DNA of 39,145 nucleotides, from NCBI RefSeq assembly GCF_013030945.1, contig NZ_JABBXF010000103.1:1-39145 (forward strand), in the 5' to 3' direction. The notes beneath the pieces were generated by a model that did no database searches, had not been told where the DNA came from, and worked only from the letters and a program-made list of their open reading frames with translations. This document shows, piece after piece, positions 9,043-16,728 of this stretch (positions are counted from its first letter, which is position 1; each line of letters starts with the position of its first letter). A program made the position numbers and the translations under genes. The stretch is from Streptomyces morookaense. GTDB taxonomy: Bacteria > Actinomycetota > Actinomycetes > Streptomycetales > Streptomycetaceae.

Positions 9043-9190
9043 GGGGGGCGCCCCGCGAGGGGTGCGCCCCGTAAGGGGCGCGGGGCTGCGTACATATGCG
9101 GCTCCGCCGCGTGGGCGCGACCATGGGCCCCGTGAGGGGCGCGGGGAACTGCGCGACCAGCCCACGACGGCCCGCAGCCGACGCACTGCC
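9043..9190. repeat. Streptomyces-type GC-rich intergenic repeat, copy A
   Basis: The stretch holds several snap-back GGGGCGCCCC / CCCCGTAAGGGGCGCGGGG units (for example 9067-9090). It then has the fuller unit CCCCGTGAGGGGCGCGGGG-AACTGCGCGACCAG-CCCACGACGG at 9128-9170. The same core recurs at 16661-16710 and, as two inverted halves, at 12915-13064. It is non-coding. It lies at the junction where the sugar ABC operon is interrupted. Confidence 0.75.
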
Positions 9191-9230
9191 CCGGGGCTCC
9201 GCCCCTCCCCGACGGGCGCCGCCCCAGTAC

Positions 9231-10010
9231 TTACTGCGGCGGCTCCGGCTTGATGATCGCGAACGGGGCGCCGAACGGATCGGCCAGCCACCCCATCCGG
9301 CCGACGTCCGGGACGTCGGACGCCGGCATCAGGACCGAACCGCCGCTGCCCTGCGCCCTGGCGACGGTCTCGTCCACGTCGGCCACCGAGAAGTACGGGA
9401 TCCAGCGCGTCTCCTCCGCGTCCCCCTGCAGCCCGGCGAGGCCGCCGAAGGACGCGTCCTGCTGGTCGCCCTCCCCGGTGGACAGCACCGTGTACGTCAT
9501 GCCCGGCACGTCCATCGTCTGCGAGCGCCAGCCGAACACCGCCCGGTAGAAGTCGAAGGCGCCCTCCGGGTCCCCGGTGTGGAGCTCCGCCCAGCACAGG
9601 GCGTCGGACTCCGAGGCCTTCTCCAGGCCCTTGACGGCGGCCGGCTGCCAGACGGCGAAATCGGCCCCGCCCGGGTCGGTGAACTGGGCCATCCGCCCGG
9701 CCTCGAAGACGTCGAACGGGGCGCTGCGGACCCGCCCGCCGTGCTGCTCCACGGCCTTGGCCGTGGCGTCCGCGTCCGGCGTCCGGAAGTACACCGTCCA
9801 TGCCGAGCTCGCGCCCTCCTCCGTGAGGGGACCGACCGCGCCGACGGTCTTGCCGTCCTTCTGAAAGAACCCGTAGCCACCCGACTCGGGGCCGGCCGAC
9901 CGGAACTCCCAGCCGAAGACTGCGCCGTAGAAGGCGGCGGCCGCATCGATGTCCGGGCTGCCCAGGTCGAGCCAGTTCGGGGAGCCGGTGACGAAGTCTG
10001 TGGTGAGCAT
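9231..10010 (-). CDS. VOC (glyoxalase/bleomycin-resistance fold) protein, two-domain
   Basis: Cytoplasmic protein of 259 aa made of two tandem VOC modules. Module 1 starts TDFVTGSPNWLDLGSPDIDAAAAFYGAVFGWEF and module 2 ALCWAELHTGDPEGAFDFYRAVFGW, each with the (A/D)FYxAVFGW signature. Module 1 ends QFTDPGGADFAVWQP and module 2 LADPFGAPFAIIKPEPPQ. The ATG at 10010 follows GAAGGGG. Such proteins are common in actinobacteria and usually have no proven substrate, so dioxygenase, isomerase or binding roles cannot be told apart. It lies between the two permease genes of the sugar importer on the opposite strand and is divergent from the CBS gene. Confidence 0.88.
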   Translation of the reverse strand: MLTTDFVTGSPNWLDLGSPDIDAAAAFYGAVFGWEFRSAGPESGGYGFFQKDGKTVGAVGPLTEEGASSAWTVYFRTPDADATAKAVEQHGGRVRSAPFDVFEAGRMAQFTDPGGADFAVWQPAAVKGLEKASESDALCWAELHTGDPEGAFDFYRAVFGWRSQTMDVPGMTYTVLSTGEGDQQDASFGGLAGLQGDAEETRWIPYFSVADVDETVARAQGSGGSVLMPASDVPDVGRMGWLADPFGAPFAIIKPEPPQ

Positions 10011-10188
10011 GACGGGTGCCCCTTCGACGGATTCGCGCCGGACTTCCCCGGCGCGATTCAGTCTGGCACCGGCCACTGACACGCGCGCGCCACTCAGCGG
10101 ATCCGCCCGCCGGATCGCCATGTGCGGCGCACGGGGTGAGGATGGAAGGGCAGAGCCGTTCATGACGCCCGACTGCAGGAGGCAGACC

Positions 10189-10626
10189 ATGACCACGGCC
10201 AAGGACATCATGCACCCCGGTGCTCACTGGATCACCAAGAGTGACACCCTTCAGCATGCCGCCCAGCTGATGCGCCAGCTCAACGTCGGCGCGCTGCCGG
10301 TCGGCGACGAGACCCACGACGAGCGGCTGTGCGGGATCATCACCGACCGCGACATCGTCGTGAAGTGCGTGGCCGAGGGCCGCGACCCGGCCGGCTGCAA
10401 GGCATCGGACGTCGTCGAGGGCACCCCGCGCTGGATCGAGGCGGACGCCGACATCGAGGACGTCCTCCACGAGATGGAGAGCCACCGCATCCGGCGACTG
10501 CCGGTCATCGAGAACAAGCGCATGGTCGGCATGATCAGCGAAGCCGATCTGGCCCGGCACCTGCCGGACAACCAGCTCGCCGAGTTCGCCGGCCACATCT
10601 ACTCGCCGGCCCCGGTCAAGCAGTGA
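10189..10626 (+). CDS. tandem CBS-domain (Bateman module) protein
   Basis: Soluble 145-aa protein that is almost entirely two CBS domains. CBS1 is at about residues 5-60 (IMHPGAHWITKSDTLQHAAQLM to LCGIITDRDIVVKCVAEG) and CBS2 about 70-130 (VVEGTPRWIEADADIEDVLHEM to MVGMISEADLARHLP). Such stand-alone modules usually bind adenine nucleotides and act as energy or redox sensors. AGGAGG is placed correctly before the ATG at 10189. No effector domain is fused. It sits between the divergent VOC gene and permease 2; a functional link to the importer is not shown by the sequence. Confidence 0.92.
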   Translation: MTTAKDIMHPGAHWITKSDTLQHAAQLMRQLNVGALPVGDETHDERLCGIITDRDIVVKCVAEGRDPAGCKASDVVEGTPRWIEADADIEDVLHEMESHRIRRLPVIENKRMVGMISEADLARHLPDNQLAEFAGHIYSPAPVKQ

Positions 10627-10744
10627 GCCCGGCCGGGCGCGGGACGTGACGCCGCCGGCGACCGGCCTCACTGACACCGAGGCTGCCGCGGGCGGGGACG
10701 CCGCGCTATCCTCCGAGCGCCGCACGCGCACGGAGGTGGCCGTC

Positions 10745-11581
10745 ATGCCCTCGCTCTCCGCCCGTCGCACCCGTCAACGGCTCGCCGCGGACGCCGCGTT
10801 GCTCGTGGTGGCGGCAGCCTTCGCCGTTCCCCTGGTGTGGCTGCTGAGCGCCTCCGTGGACGGCGCGGCGGGGCTGCGCGTGCGCCTCCCGGCGTCCCCG
10901 ACGGGGGACAACTTCGCGGCGGTGCTGACCGACGAGATCACCTTCACGCCCATGCTCAACAGCCTGCTGCTGTGCGGCGGGGCGACCCTGCTGACGGTGG
11001 TCTGCGCGGCGCTCGCCGCGTACCCGCTCTCCCGCTACCGCTCGCGGCTCACGCGCCCGTACCTCATGGGCGTGCTGTTCGCGACGTGCCTGCCGATGAC
11101 GGCGATCATGGTGCCGGTCTACGGACTCTTCGTCCGCATCAACCTCATCGACACCGTCTACGGCACGGCGCTCTTCCTCGCCGCCGCCCAACTGCCCTTC
11201 GCCATCTGGCTGATGAAGAACTTCATGGACGGCGTCCCGACGGTCCTGGAGGAGGCCGCGTGGACGGACGGGGCGGGCAGGCTCCAGGCACTCGTACGCG
11301 TCATTCTGCCGCTCATGGGGCCCGGCCTCACGGTGGTGACTATCTACAGCTTCATCATGATGTGGGGCAATTTCTTCGTGCCCTTCATGCTGTTGCTGTC
11401 GCCCGGCAAACTGCCCGCGTCCGTCAGCATCTTCACGTTCTTCGGCACCTACGGACAGGTCGCCTACGGGCAGCTCGCGGCGTTCTCGATCCTCTACTCC
11501 ACGCCCGTGGTGCTGCTGTACGCGCTCATCGCGCGCCGCCTCGGCGGCGGATTCGCGCTGGGTGGAGCCGTGAAGGGCTGA
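10745..11581 (+). CDS. ABC sugar transporter permease 2 (MalG-like)
   Basis: Integral membrane permease (278 aa) with about six helices and the EAA loop LEEAAWTDGAGRLQALVRVILPLMGPG, the MalG-type counterpart of permease 1. The ATG at 10745 has GGAGG ten bases upstream; earlier in-frame starts would add a Pro/Ala-rich leader without a ribosome site. The C-terminus (RRLGGGFALGGAVKG) resembles the MalG tail. Since the binding protein and permease 1 lie 1.7 kb upstream beyond a reverse-strand gene, this gene probably needs its own promoter in 10627-10744. A strong hairpin follows at 11596. Confidence 0.91.
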   Translation: MPSLSARRTRQRLAADAALLVVAAAFAVPLVWLLSASVDGAAGLRVRLPASPTGDNFAAVLTDEITFTPMLNSLLLCGGATLLTVVCAALAAYPLSRYRSRLTRPYLMGVLFATCLPMTAIMVPVYGLFVRINLIDTVYGTALFLAAAQLPFAIWLMKNFMDGVPTVLEEAAWTDGAGRLQALVRVILPLMGPGLTVVTIYSFIMMWGNFFVPFMLLLSPGKLPASVSIFTFFGTYGQVAYGQLAAFSILYSTPVVLLYALIARRLGGGFALGGAVKG

Positions 11582-11595
11582 TCCACCGGCCGCGT

Positions 11596-11618
11596 GCGGG
11601 GCACACGGCGTGCCCCGC
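11596..11618 (+). terminator. hairpin terminator after permease 2
   Basis: A 9-bp GC stem (GCGGGGCAC / GTGCCCCGC) with a 5-nt loop begins 14 nt after the permease stop. Confidence 0.65.
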
Positions 11619-11753
11619 CGTCCGGACCAGAACGGCGGGGCGCCACCACTTCGGATGACCGGCCCTGGGTTTCCCCCGTTCTCCCCCGTGCTGCCCAGGG
11701 CCGTCCGCATCCTTGGACCTGTCCCGAAACCACTGATGGGACCAGGCCCCGCC

Positions 11754-11782
11754 TTGACTGCGGACAACCATGAAGGTACTCA
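11754..11782 (+). promoter_or_regulatory. possible sigma-70-type promoter for the AraC gene
   Basis: TTGACT at 11754-11759 is followed after 17 nt by TACTCA at 11777-11782. The -35 is good and the -10 weak. The spacing places transcription start just upstream of the two direct repeats at 11804-11835. Confidence 0.35.
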
Positions 11783-11803
11783 CTGGGCCGTCCGTCAGCT
11801 ATG

Positions 11804-11835
11804 CGGAAAACGCGGATCTCGGCCGGAGAACGCGG
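11804..11835 (+). promoter_or_regulatory. two 12-bp direct repeats 20 bp apart, possible AraC-type operator
   Basis: CGGAAAACGCGG (11804-11815) and CGGAGAACGCGG (11824-11835) match at 11 of 12 positions and are offset by exactly 20 bp. They end 19 bp before the start codon of an AraC-family gene. AraC-type proteins typically bind direct half-sites two helical turns apart, so autoregulation is a reasonable inference. Confidence 0.5.
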
Positions 11836-11854
11836 TCTTCCGCGGGGAGCCCCG

Positions 11855-12886
11855 ATGAGTGAACCCGACGCAGACACCCACGACCCCGACCCCGGGGACG
11901 AACCCGACGACTCCGGCGGCAGCATGCGCACACTGGTGCGCGGCCAGAGCCTGGAGGAGACCCAGGCGATCATCAGCAGCGCCTACAGCCCGTACCGGCT
12001 CAGCGTGCTGGGCAACGCCGGCGCCTTCTCCGCGTGGTACGCCGAGGGCGGCTTCCCCGGCGTGATCCTCTCCGGGCTGCAGTACGGCGGGGCCGTGACG
12101 CTGGTGGACCCGCAGCCGCTCACCTCGTACCTGCTGGTCTGCCGGCTCAGCCACGGCAAGGTCAGAGTGGTCTCGCCGGGACGGGAGGAGCGGGTCGTCT
12201 CGGCCGGGGAGACCTATGTGCTCGACCCGTACCGCAAGTTCCAGGTGTACTGGGAGAGCGGGGCGCGGATGACGACGCTGCGGCTCTCGCGCGAGACGGT
12301 CGAGACGGCCGCCGGCCAGGCGCTCGGCACCGACGGGCCGGTCAGGGCCCGGTTCTCCCTCAACGGCGCCGTCTCGCCTGCGGCGGTGCGCAGTTGGGAG
12401 GGCATCTCCGCGGCCGTCCACCGCGAGGTGCTCGGCGAGGGCGTCGCCCGGCGCAGCCCGCTCGTGGCGGCGCAGCTGACGCAGGCGGCGGCCGCCATCC
12501 TCATGGAGACGCATGAGCTGATCACTCCCGGCGCGGACGTCCGCCGCACGGGCACCGTCGGGCACCCCGCGGTGCGCCGGGTGATGGCCCTGGCCCAGGA
12601 GCGGGCCGACGAGCCGCTGACGCTCGCGGACCTCGCCGCGGCGGCGCGGGTCAGCCCGCGCGCCCTTCAGGAGGCGTTCCGCCGCTACCTGGACACCACG
12701 CCGCTCGGCTACCTGCGCGAGGTCCGGCTGGCCCGGGCCCACGAGGAACTGGCCGCCGCACGGGGCGACGGCGGCGTCACGGTCTCGGACGTGGCCTTCC
12801 GCTGGGGCTTCTCCAACCTGGGCCGCTTCGCGGCGGCCTACCAGCAACGCTACGGGCACACGCCGTCGGCGACGTTACGGGCGTGA
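11855..12886 (+). CDS. AraC-family transcriptional regulator with a late TTA codon
   Basis: DNA-binding regulator (343 aa). The N-terminal half resembles the AraC-like sensing domain of the PF14525 type (residues about 30-210). The C-terminal 100 residues carry the double HTH: LTLADLAAAARVSPRALQEAFRRYL and VTVSDVAFRWGFSNLGRFAAAYQQRYGHTPS. The ATG at 11855 follows GGGGAG. Leucine 341 is encoded by TTA (12875-12877), three sense codons before the stop; TTA is read only by the bldA tRNA in streptomycetes, and I saw no other TTA codon in the genes of this window. A separate promoter and direct repeats lie upstream, so it is probably not part of the sugar-importer operon. The effector is unknown. 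Confidence 0.9.
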   Translation: MSEPDADTHDPDPGDEPDDSGGSMRTLVRGQSLEETQAIISSAYSPYRLSVLGNAGAFSAWYAEGGFPGVILSGLQYGGAVTLVDPQPLTSYLLVCRLSHGKVRVVSPGREERVVSAGETYVLDPYRKFQVYWESGARMTTLRLSRETVETAAGQALGTDGPVRARFSLNGAVSPAAVRSWEGISAAVHREVLGEGVARRSPLVAAQLTQAAAAILMETHELITPGADVRRTGTVGHPAVRRVMALAQERADEPLTLADLAAAARVSPRALQEAFRRYLDTTPLGYLREVRLARAHEELAAARGDGGVTVSDVAFRWGFSNLGRFAAAYQQRYGHTPSATLRA

Positions 12887-12914
12887 GCGCTCCGCGGGAG
12901 GTCGGTACGTCGTC

Positions 12915-13064
12915 TGCGGGTGCGTCGTGGCCGGTCGCGCAGTTCCCCGCGCCCCTTACGGGGCGCGTACAGGTGCGGTTTGCCAGCGCCCCGTAGGGGC
13001 GCTGGGGGCACCTCCCAGCGGTAGCTGGGGGAGGAACTGCGCGAGCAACCACGACGCACCCGCA
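12915..13064. repeat. 150-bp palindromic intergenic element (two inverted copies of the GC-rich repeat)
   Basis: The 32-nt ends are inverted repeats: TGCGGGTGCGTCGTGG at 12915-12930 mirrors CCACGACGCACCCGCA at 13049-13064, and TCGCGCAGTTCC at 12935-12946 mirrors GGAACTGCGCGA at 13033-13044. Only four central positions of the arms differ. Inside are CCCCTTACGGGGCGCG, CGCCCCGTAGGGGCG and a separate hairpin CACCTCCCAGC-GGTA-GCTGGGGGAGG. It contains no plausible gene and sits between the AraC gene and the ABC exporter. It looks like a non-autonomous mobile or REP-like element. Confidence 0.7.
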
Positions 13065-13224
13065 CATGCATCCCGAGGATGACCGCGTCCATCTCAGGGA
13101 CTACGGAGTGACACCGCTCCCGCCCGAAAGTCCGACCCCGTATTCCGGTCGTACGGCTGAGGCCAGGGCGGCCCGGGACACAGAGGATGGAATCACCGAT
13201 TCCCCCCTCCCCGAGGAGCCCCCC

Positions 13225-14016
13225 ATGTCCCGCGCAACGGCCTTCCCTGTCCCTCCCGCCCCCGGCGGGACGGGCGGCGCCGTCGCCGCCCGTGCCACCG
13301 CCCTGAGCAAGGTCTACGGCCACGGCGAGACCCGGGTGGCCGCCCTGGACGCGGTCGACGTGGAGTTCCGCCGTGCCGAGTTCACGGCGATCATGGGCCC
13401 GTCGGGCTCCGGCAAGTCGACGCTGATGCACTGCATGGCCGGGCTCGACTCGATCTCCTCCGGCTCCGCCCGGATCGGCGAGGTCGAGCTGGGCACGCTG
13501 GACGACCGCCGGCTGACCCGGCTGCGCCGGGACAAGGTGGGCTTCGTCTTCCAGGCGTTCAACCTGCTGCCGACGCTGACGGCGCTGGAGAACATCACGC
13601 TGCCCCTGGCCATCGCGGGCCGCCGGCCCGACGCCGGGTGGGTGGAGCGGATCGTCGCGACGCTCGGCCTGTCCGGGCGGCTCGCGCACCGCCCGTCACA
13701 GCTCTCCGGCGGACAGCAGCAGCGCGTGGCCGTGGCCCGCGCGCTCGCCGCCAAGCCCGAGATCGTCTTCGCCGACGAGCCCACCGGCAACCTCGACTCC
13801 CGCTCCGGCACCGAACTGCTGGGCTTCCTGCAGGAGTCGGTGCGGGCGCTGGGCCAGACGGTCGTCATGGTCACCCACGACCCCGTCGCCGCCTCCTACG
13901 CGGACCGCGTCGTCTTCCTCGCCGACGGCCGCATCGTGGACGAGATGCGCGAGCCGACCGCCGGCGCGGTGCTCGACCGGATGAAGGCGTTCGAAGTCAA
14001 CGGCCGTACGAACTGA
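13225..14016 (+). CDS. ABC transporter ATP-binding protein (MacB/LolD type)
   Basis: Cytoplasmic ATPase (263 aa) energising the FtsX-type permease encoded next. Walker A is GPSGSGKS (residues 58-65), the Q-loop Gln110 in VFQAFNLLPTLTALEN, the signature LSGGQQQR (160-167), Walker B IVFADEP (180-186), the D-loop NLDS and the H-loop His218 in VTHDP. The FQAFNLLP and ADEPTGNLDS sequences are typical of the MacB/LolD group. GAGGAG precedes the ATG at 13225. A permease gene follows 50 nt downstream on the same strand, giving a two-gene exporter operon. The substrate (peptide, lipid or drug) is not evident. Confidence 0.95.
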   Translation: MSRATAFPVPPAPGGTGGAVAARATALSKVYGHGETRVAALDAVDVEFRRAEFTAIMGPSGSGKSTLMHCMAGLDSISSGSARIGEVELGTLDDRRLTRLRRDKVGFVFQAFNLLPTLTALENITLPLAIAGRRPDAGWVERIVATLGLSGRLAHRPSQLSGGQQQRVAVARALAAKPEIVFADEPTGNLDSRSGTELLGFLQESVRALGQTVVMVTHDPVAASYADRVVFLADGRIVDEMREPTAGAVLDRMKAFEVNGRTN

Positions 14017-14066
14017 CCTCTGTTGCCGCCCGCCACCGCTCCCCACCTCCAGGACGACACACGCTG

Positions 14067-16601
14067 ATGCTTCGTACCGCCCTGCGCAACGTCCTTGCGC
14101 ACAAAGCCCGGCTGATGATGACCGCCCTCGCGGTCCTCCTCGGCACCGCCTTCGTCTCCGGCACGCTGATCTTCAGCGACACCGTCGAGGGCGCCTTCCG
14201 CAACAAGATGTCCAAGAGCCTCGACGACGTCGCCGTGCAGGTGACGGCGGGGCGCCCCGGCACCGACGCGCAGGACGACGGTGCGCTCGACTCCCGCGTG
14301 GTGGGCACCCTCCGCGCGCTGCCGGGCGTGGCCTCCGTGCGCCCGTCCGTCAGCGGCGTCGTCGTGGTCGCCGACAAGCACAACGACCCGGCCGGCAGCG
14401 ACTGGGGCAGCACCGGCGCCAACTACGTGCCCGGCAAGGACGGCAAGGACAGCCGCTACCCGCTCGTGACGGGACGCGGCCCGGCCGCCGAGGGCGAGAT
14501 CGCCCTGGACGCGAAGACCGCCGGCAAGGCCGGCGCCGAGGTGGGCGACACCGTGCGGCTGGCCGTCGACGGGCCGGTGCTGGGCAAGAAGCTGGTCGGC
14601 ATCGTCGAGACCGACGATCCGCGGGTCACCTCCGGCGGCAGCCTCGCGCTGTTCGACACCGCAACCGCGCAGAAACTCCTCGGATCCAAGGGCCGGTTCA
14701 GCGAGCTCGTCGTGACCGCGAAGCCCGGCGCGGACCAGCAGCAGCTGACGGCGAAGGTGCGCGAGGTGCTGCCGAAGACCTTCGAGGTGCAGAGCGGTGC
14801 ACAACTCGCGGCCGAGCAGTCGAAGATGATCGACCACGAGACCAGCTCGATCCGCAACACCTTCCTGGTGTTCGCCGGGATCTCCCTGTTCGTCGGCGTG
14901 TTCATCATCGCCAACACCTTCACCATGCTCATCGCCCAGCGCAGCCGGGAGATCGCCCTGCTGCGGGCCGTCGGCGCCTCGCGCCGCCAGGTGGTGCGCT
15001 CGGTCCTGGCCGAGGCCGCGGTCCTGGGCCTGGTCGCCTCCGCCGGAGGCTTCGCCCTGGGGCTCGGCATAGCCGTCGGCCTGCCGCGGCTGCTGAAGGC
15101 GACCGGTGCGGAACTGCCGGACGGACCGCTGGTGGTCGAGCCCTCCGTCGTGCTGACCGCGCTCGCGGTGGGCGTCGTGGTGACCGTCCTGGCCGCGTGG
15201 CTGCCGTCGCGCAAGGCCGCGAAGATCGCCCCGGTCGAGGCGCTGGCGAGCGTGGACCAGGCCCCTGCGACACGCAGCCTGGTCGTCCGCAACTCCCTGG
15301 GCGCGGCGCTGACTTCGCTGGGCGTGGCCCTGATGCTGTACGTCACCACGCTGCGCGACAGCGGCGGTCTGACGGTCGCCATGGCGGGCTCCGCGCTGAC
15401 CCTCGCGGGCGTCATCGTCCTGGCGCCGCTGCTCTCCCGCCCGTTCGTGCACCTCTTCGGCAAGGCGGCGACGCGGTTCTCGGGCGTGAGCGGCAAGCTC
15501 GCCAAGGAGAACGCGCTGCGCAACCCGCGCCGCACGGCCGCCACGGCCTCGGCGCTGATGATCGGCCTCACCCTGATCACCGGCCTGACCGTGGGCGCGG
15601 TCTCCGCGAACCAGGGCATGGACAAGAAGGGCCCGCAGCAGCTGACCGCCGACTTCAAGGTCAAGTCGGCGAGCTACCTGGGCCTTTCGCCCGAGGTCGG
15701 CAAGGAGGTGGCGAAGCAGCCCGGGGTGGCCGCGGCCGTCCCGCTGCGCTCGACGGGCTTCCAGTCGGAGGAGAAGCCGGCGCTGGCGACGGCGGCGGAC
15801 GCGACGCGGATCGGCAAGGTGGCGGACGTGCGCGTCACGGCCGGCTCGCTGTCCGGTGTGCAGGGCACGGGCGCGGTGGCCGTGTCGGCGAAGTTCGCCG
15901 AGGAGCATGCGCTGACGGTCGGTTCGGCGGTGCGGATGTCGTTCTACGACGGCAAGAAGGCGGCCCCGAAGGTGGCCGCGGTGTACGCGGACAACGACGT
16001 GCTGGGCGAAGTCCTCACGGCCCCCGCCCTGATCGACCCGCACCTGGAGCGCGTCCGCGACGACGAGGTCCTGGTGAAGGCGGCGCCCGGGCAGGCGGCC
16101 GGCCTGCCGGGCAGGATCAAGGAGGCCCTGGGCGGCAACCCGCTCATCAAGGTCGAGACCCCCGAGGACCTGCGGCGCCAGGCGTCCGGGAACATCGACC
16201 CGATCCTCAATCTGTCCTACGGGCTGCTGGGCATGGCCGTCCTCATCGCGGTCATCGGCGTGGTCAACACCCTTGCCATGTCGGTGTTCGAGCGCACCCG
16301 TGAGATCGGCATGCTGCGCGCGATCGGCATGGCCCGCCGCGAGGTGAAGCAGATGGTGCGCCTGGAGTCCGTGATGATCGCGATGTTCGGCGCGGTCCTG
16401 GGCGTCGGCGTCGGCATCTTCCTCGCCTGGTCGGGCGGCCACCTGCTGCGCTCGTCCTTCCCCCAGTACGAGATGACGGTCCCGTGGGCCCGCATCGGCA
16501 TCTTCCTGCTCCTGGCCCTGGCGGTGGGCGTCCTGGCGGCGGTCTGGCCGGCGAGGCGAGCAGCAAGGCTGAACATGCTGGAGTCGATCGGGGCACAGTA
16601 G
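14067..16601 (+). CDS. ABC transporter permease, duplicated FtsX/MacB-type
   Basis: Large membrane protein (844 aa) with two FtsX-like units. The first has TM1 near residues 15-35 (RLMMTALAVLLGTAFVSGTLIF), a periplasmic-type domain about 40-260, then three helices about 270-390, including IANTFTMLIAQRSREIALLRAVGASRRQV. The second unit repeats this from about residue 485 and ends with VNTLAMSVFERTREIGMLRAIGMARREVKQM and two more helices. The repeated 'REI.(L/M)LRA(V/I)G' coupling loop contacts the ATPase in this family. This duplicated form is common in actinobacteria as export or mechanotransmission systems rather than sugar importers. The ATG at 14067 has a modest AGGA upstream. Confidence 0.94.
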   Translation: MLRTALRNVLAHKARLMMTALAVLLGTAFVSGTLIFSDTVEGAFRNKMSKSLDDVAVQVTAGRPGTDAQDDGALDSRVVGTLRALPGVASVRPSVSGVVVVADKHNDPAGSDWGSTGANYVPGKDGKDSRYPLVTGRGPAAEGEIALDAKTAGKAGAEVGDTVRLAVDGPVLGKKLVGIVETDDPRVTSGGSLALFDTATAQKLLGSKGRFSELVVTAKPGADQQQLTAKVREVLPKTFEVQSGAQLAAEQSKMIDHETSSIRNTFLVFAGISLFVGVFIIANTFTMLIAQRSREIALLRAVGASRRQVVRSVLAEAAVLGLVASAGGFALGLGIAVGLPRLLKATGAELPDGPLVVEPSVVLTALAVGVVVTVLAAWLPSRKAAKIAPVEALASVDQAPATRSLVVRNSLGAALTSLGVALMLYVTTLRDSGGLTVAMAGSALTLAGVIVLAPLLSRPFVHLFGKAATRFSGVSGKLAKENALRNPRRTAATASALMIGLTLITGLTVGAVSANQGMDKKGPQQLTADFKVKSASYLGLSPEVGKEVAKQPGVAAAVPLRSTGFQSEEKPALATAADATRIGKVADVRVTAGSLSGVQGTGAVAVSAKFAEEHALTVGSAVRMSFYDGKKAAPKVAAVYADNDVLGEVLTAPALIDPHLERVRDDEVLVKAAPGQAAGLPGRIKEALGGNPLIKVETPEDLRRQASGNIDPILNLSYGLLGMAVLIAVIGVVNTLAMSVFERTREIGMLRAIGMARREVKQMVRLESVMIAMFGAVLGVGVGIFLAWSGGHLLRSSFPQYEMTVPWARIGIFLLLALAVGVLAAVWPARRAARLNMLESIGAQ

Positions 16602-16655
16602 CCCCCAAAGCCCTCGGGCCCCGGCCGAAATGGCCGGGGCCCGAGGGCTTTGGGG
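16602..16655. terminator. long hairpin terminator between the ABC permease and pfkA
   Basis: A 24-bp stem with one bulged C (CCCCAAAGCCCTCGGG... pairing with ...CCCGAGGGCTTTGGGG) closes a GAAAT loop, starting at the permease stop codon. It is symmetric and lies between convergent genes, so it can serve both strands. Confidence 0.8.
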
Positions 16656-16660
16656 CTGCG

Positions 16661-16718
16661 CCCCGAAGGGGCGCGGGGAACTGCGCGACCAGCCACAAAC
16701 GACCCGCAGCCGGCAGCC
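16661..16718. repeat. Streptomyces-type GC-rich intergenic repeat, copy B
   Basis: CCCCGAAGGGGCGCGGGG-AACTGCGCGACCAGCCAC, then CGACCCGCAGCCGGCAGCC. The core is nearly identical to copy A (9128-9180) and to both halves of the 12915-13064 element. It directly abuts the terminator. Confidence 0.75.
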
Positions 16719-16728
16719 GGGCTCAGCC

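Noticed and set aside
9231..10010. Methylmalonyl-CoA epimerase or glyoxalase I for the VOC gene
   Set aside because: It has two full VOC modules and lacks the HPKDCHGVLTELV ending and ligand spacing of the epimerase at 36509.
16602..16655. Operator for pfkA or the permease
   Set aside because: Its location after two convergent stops and its long GC stem with a small loop indicate a terminator.
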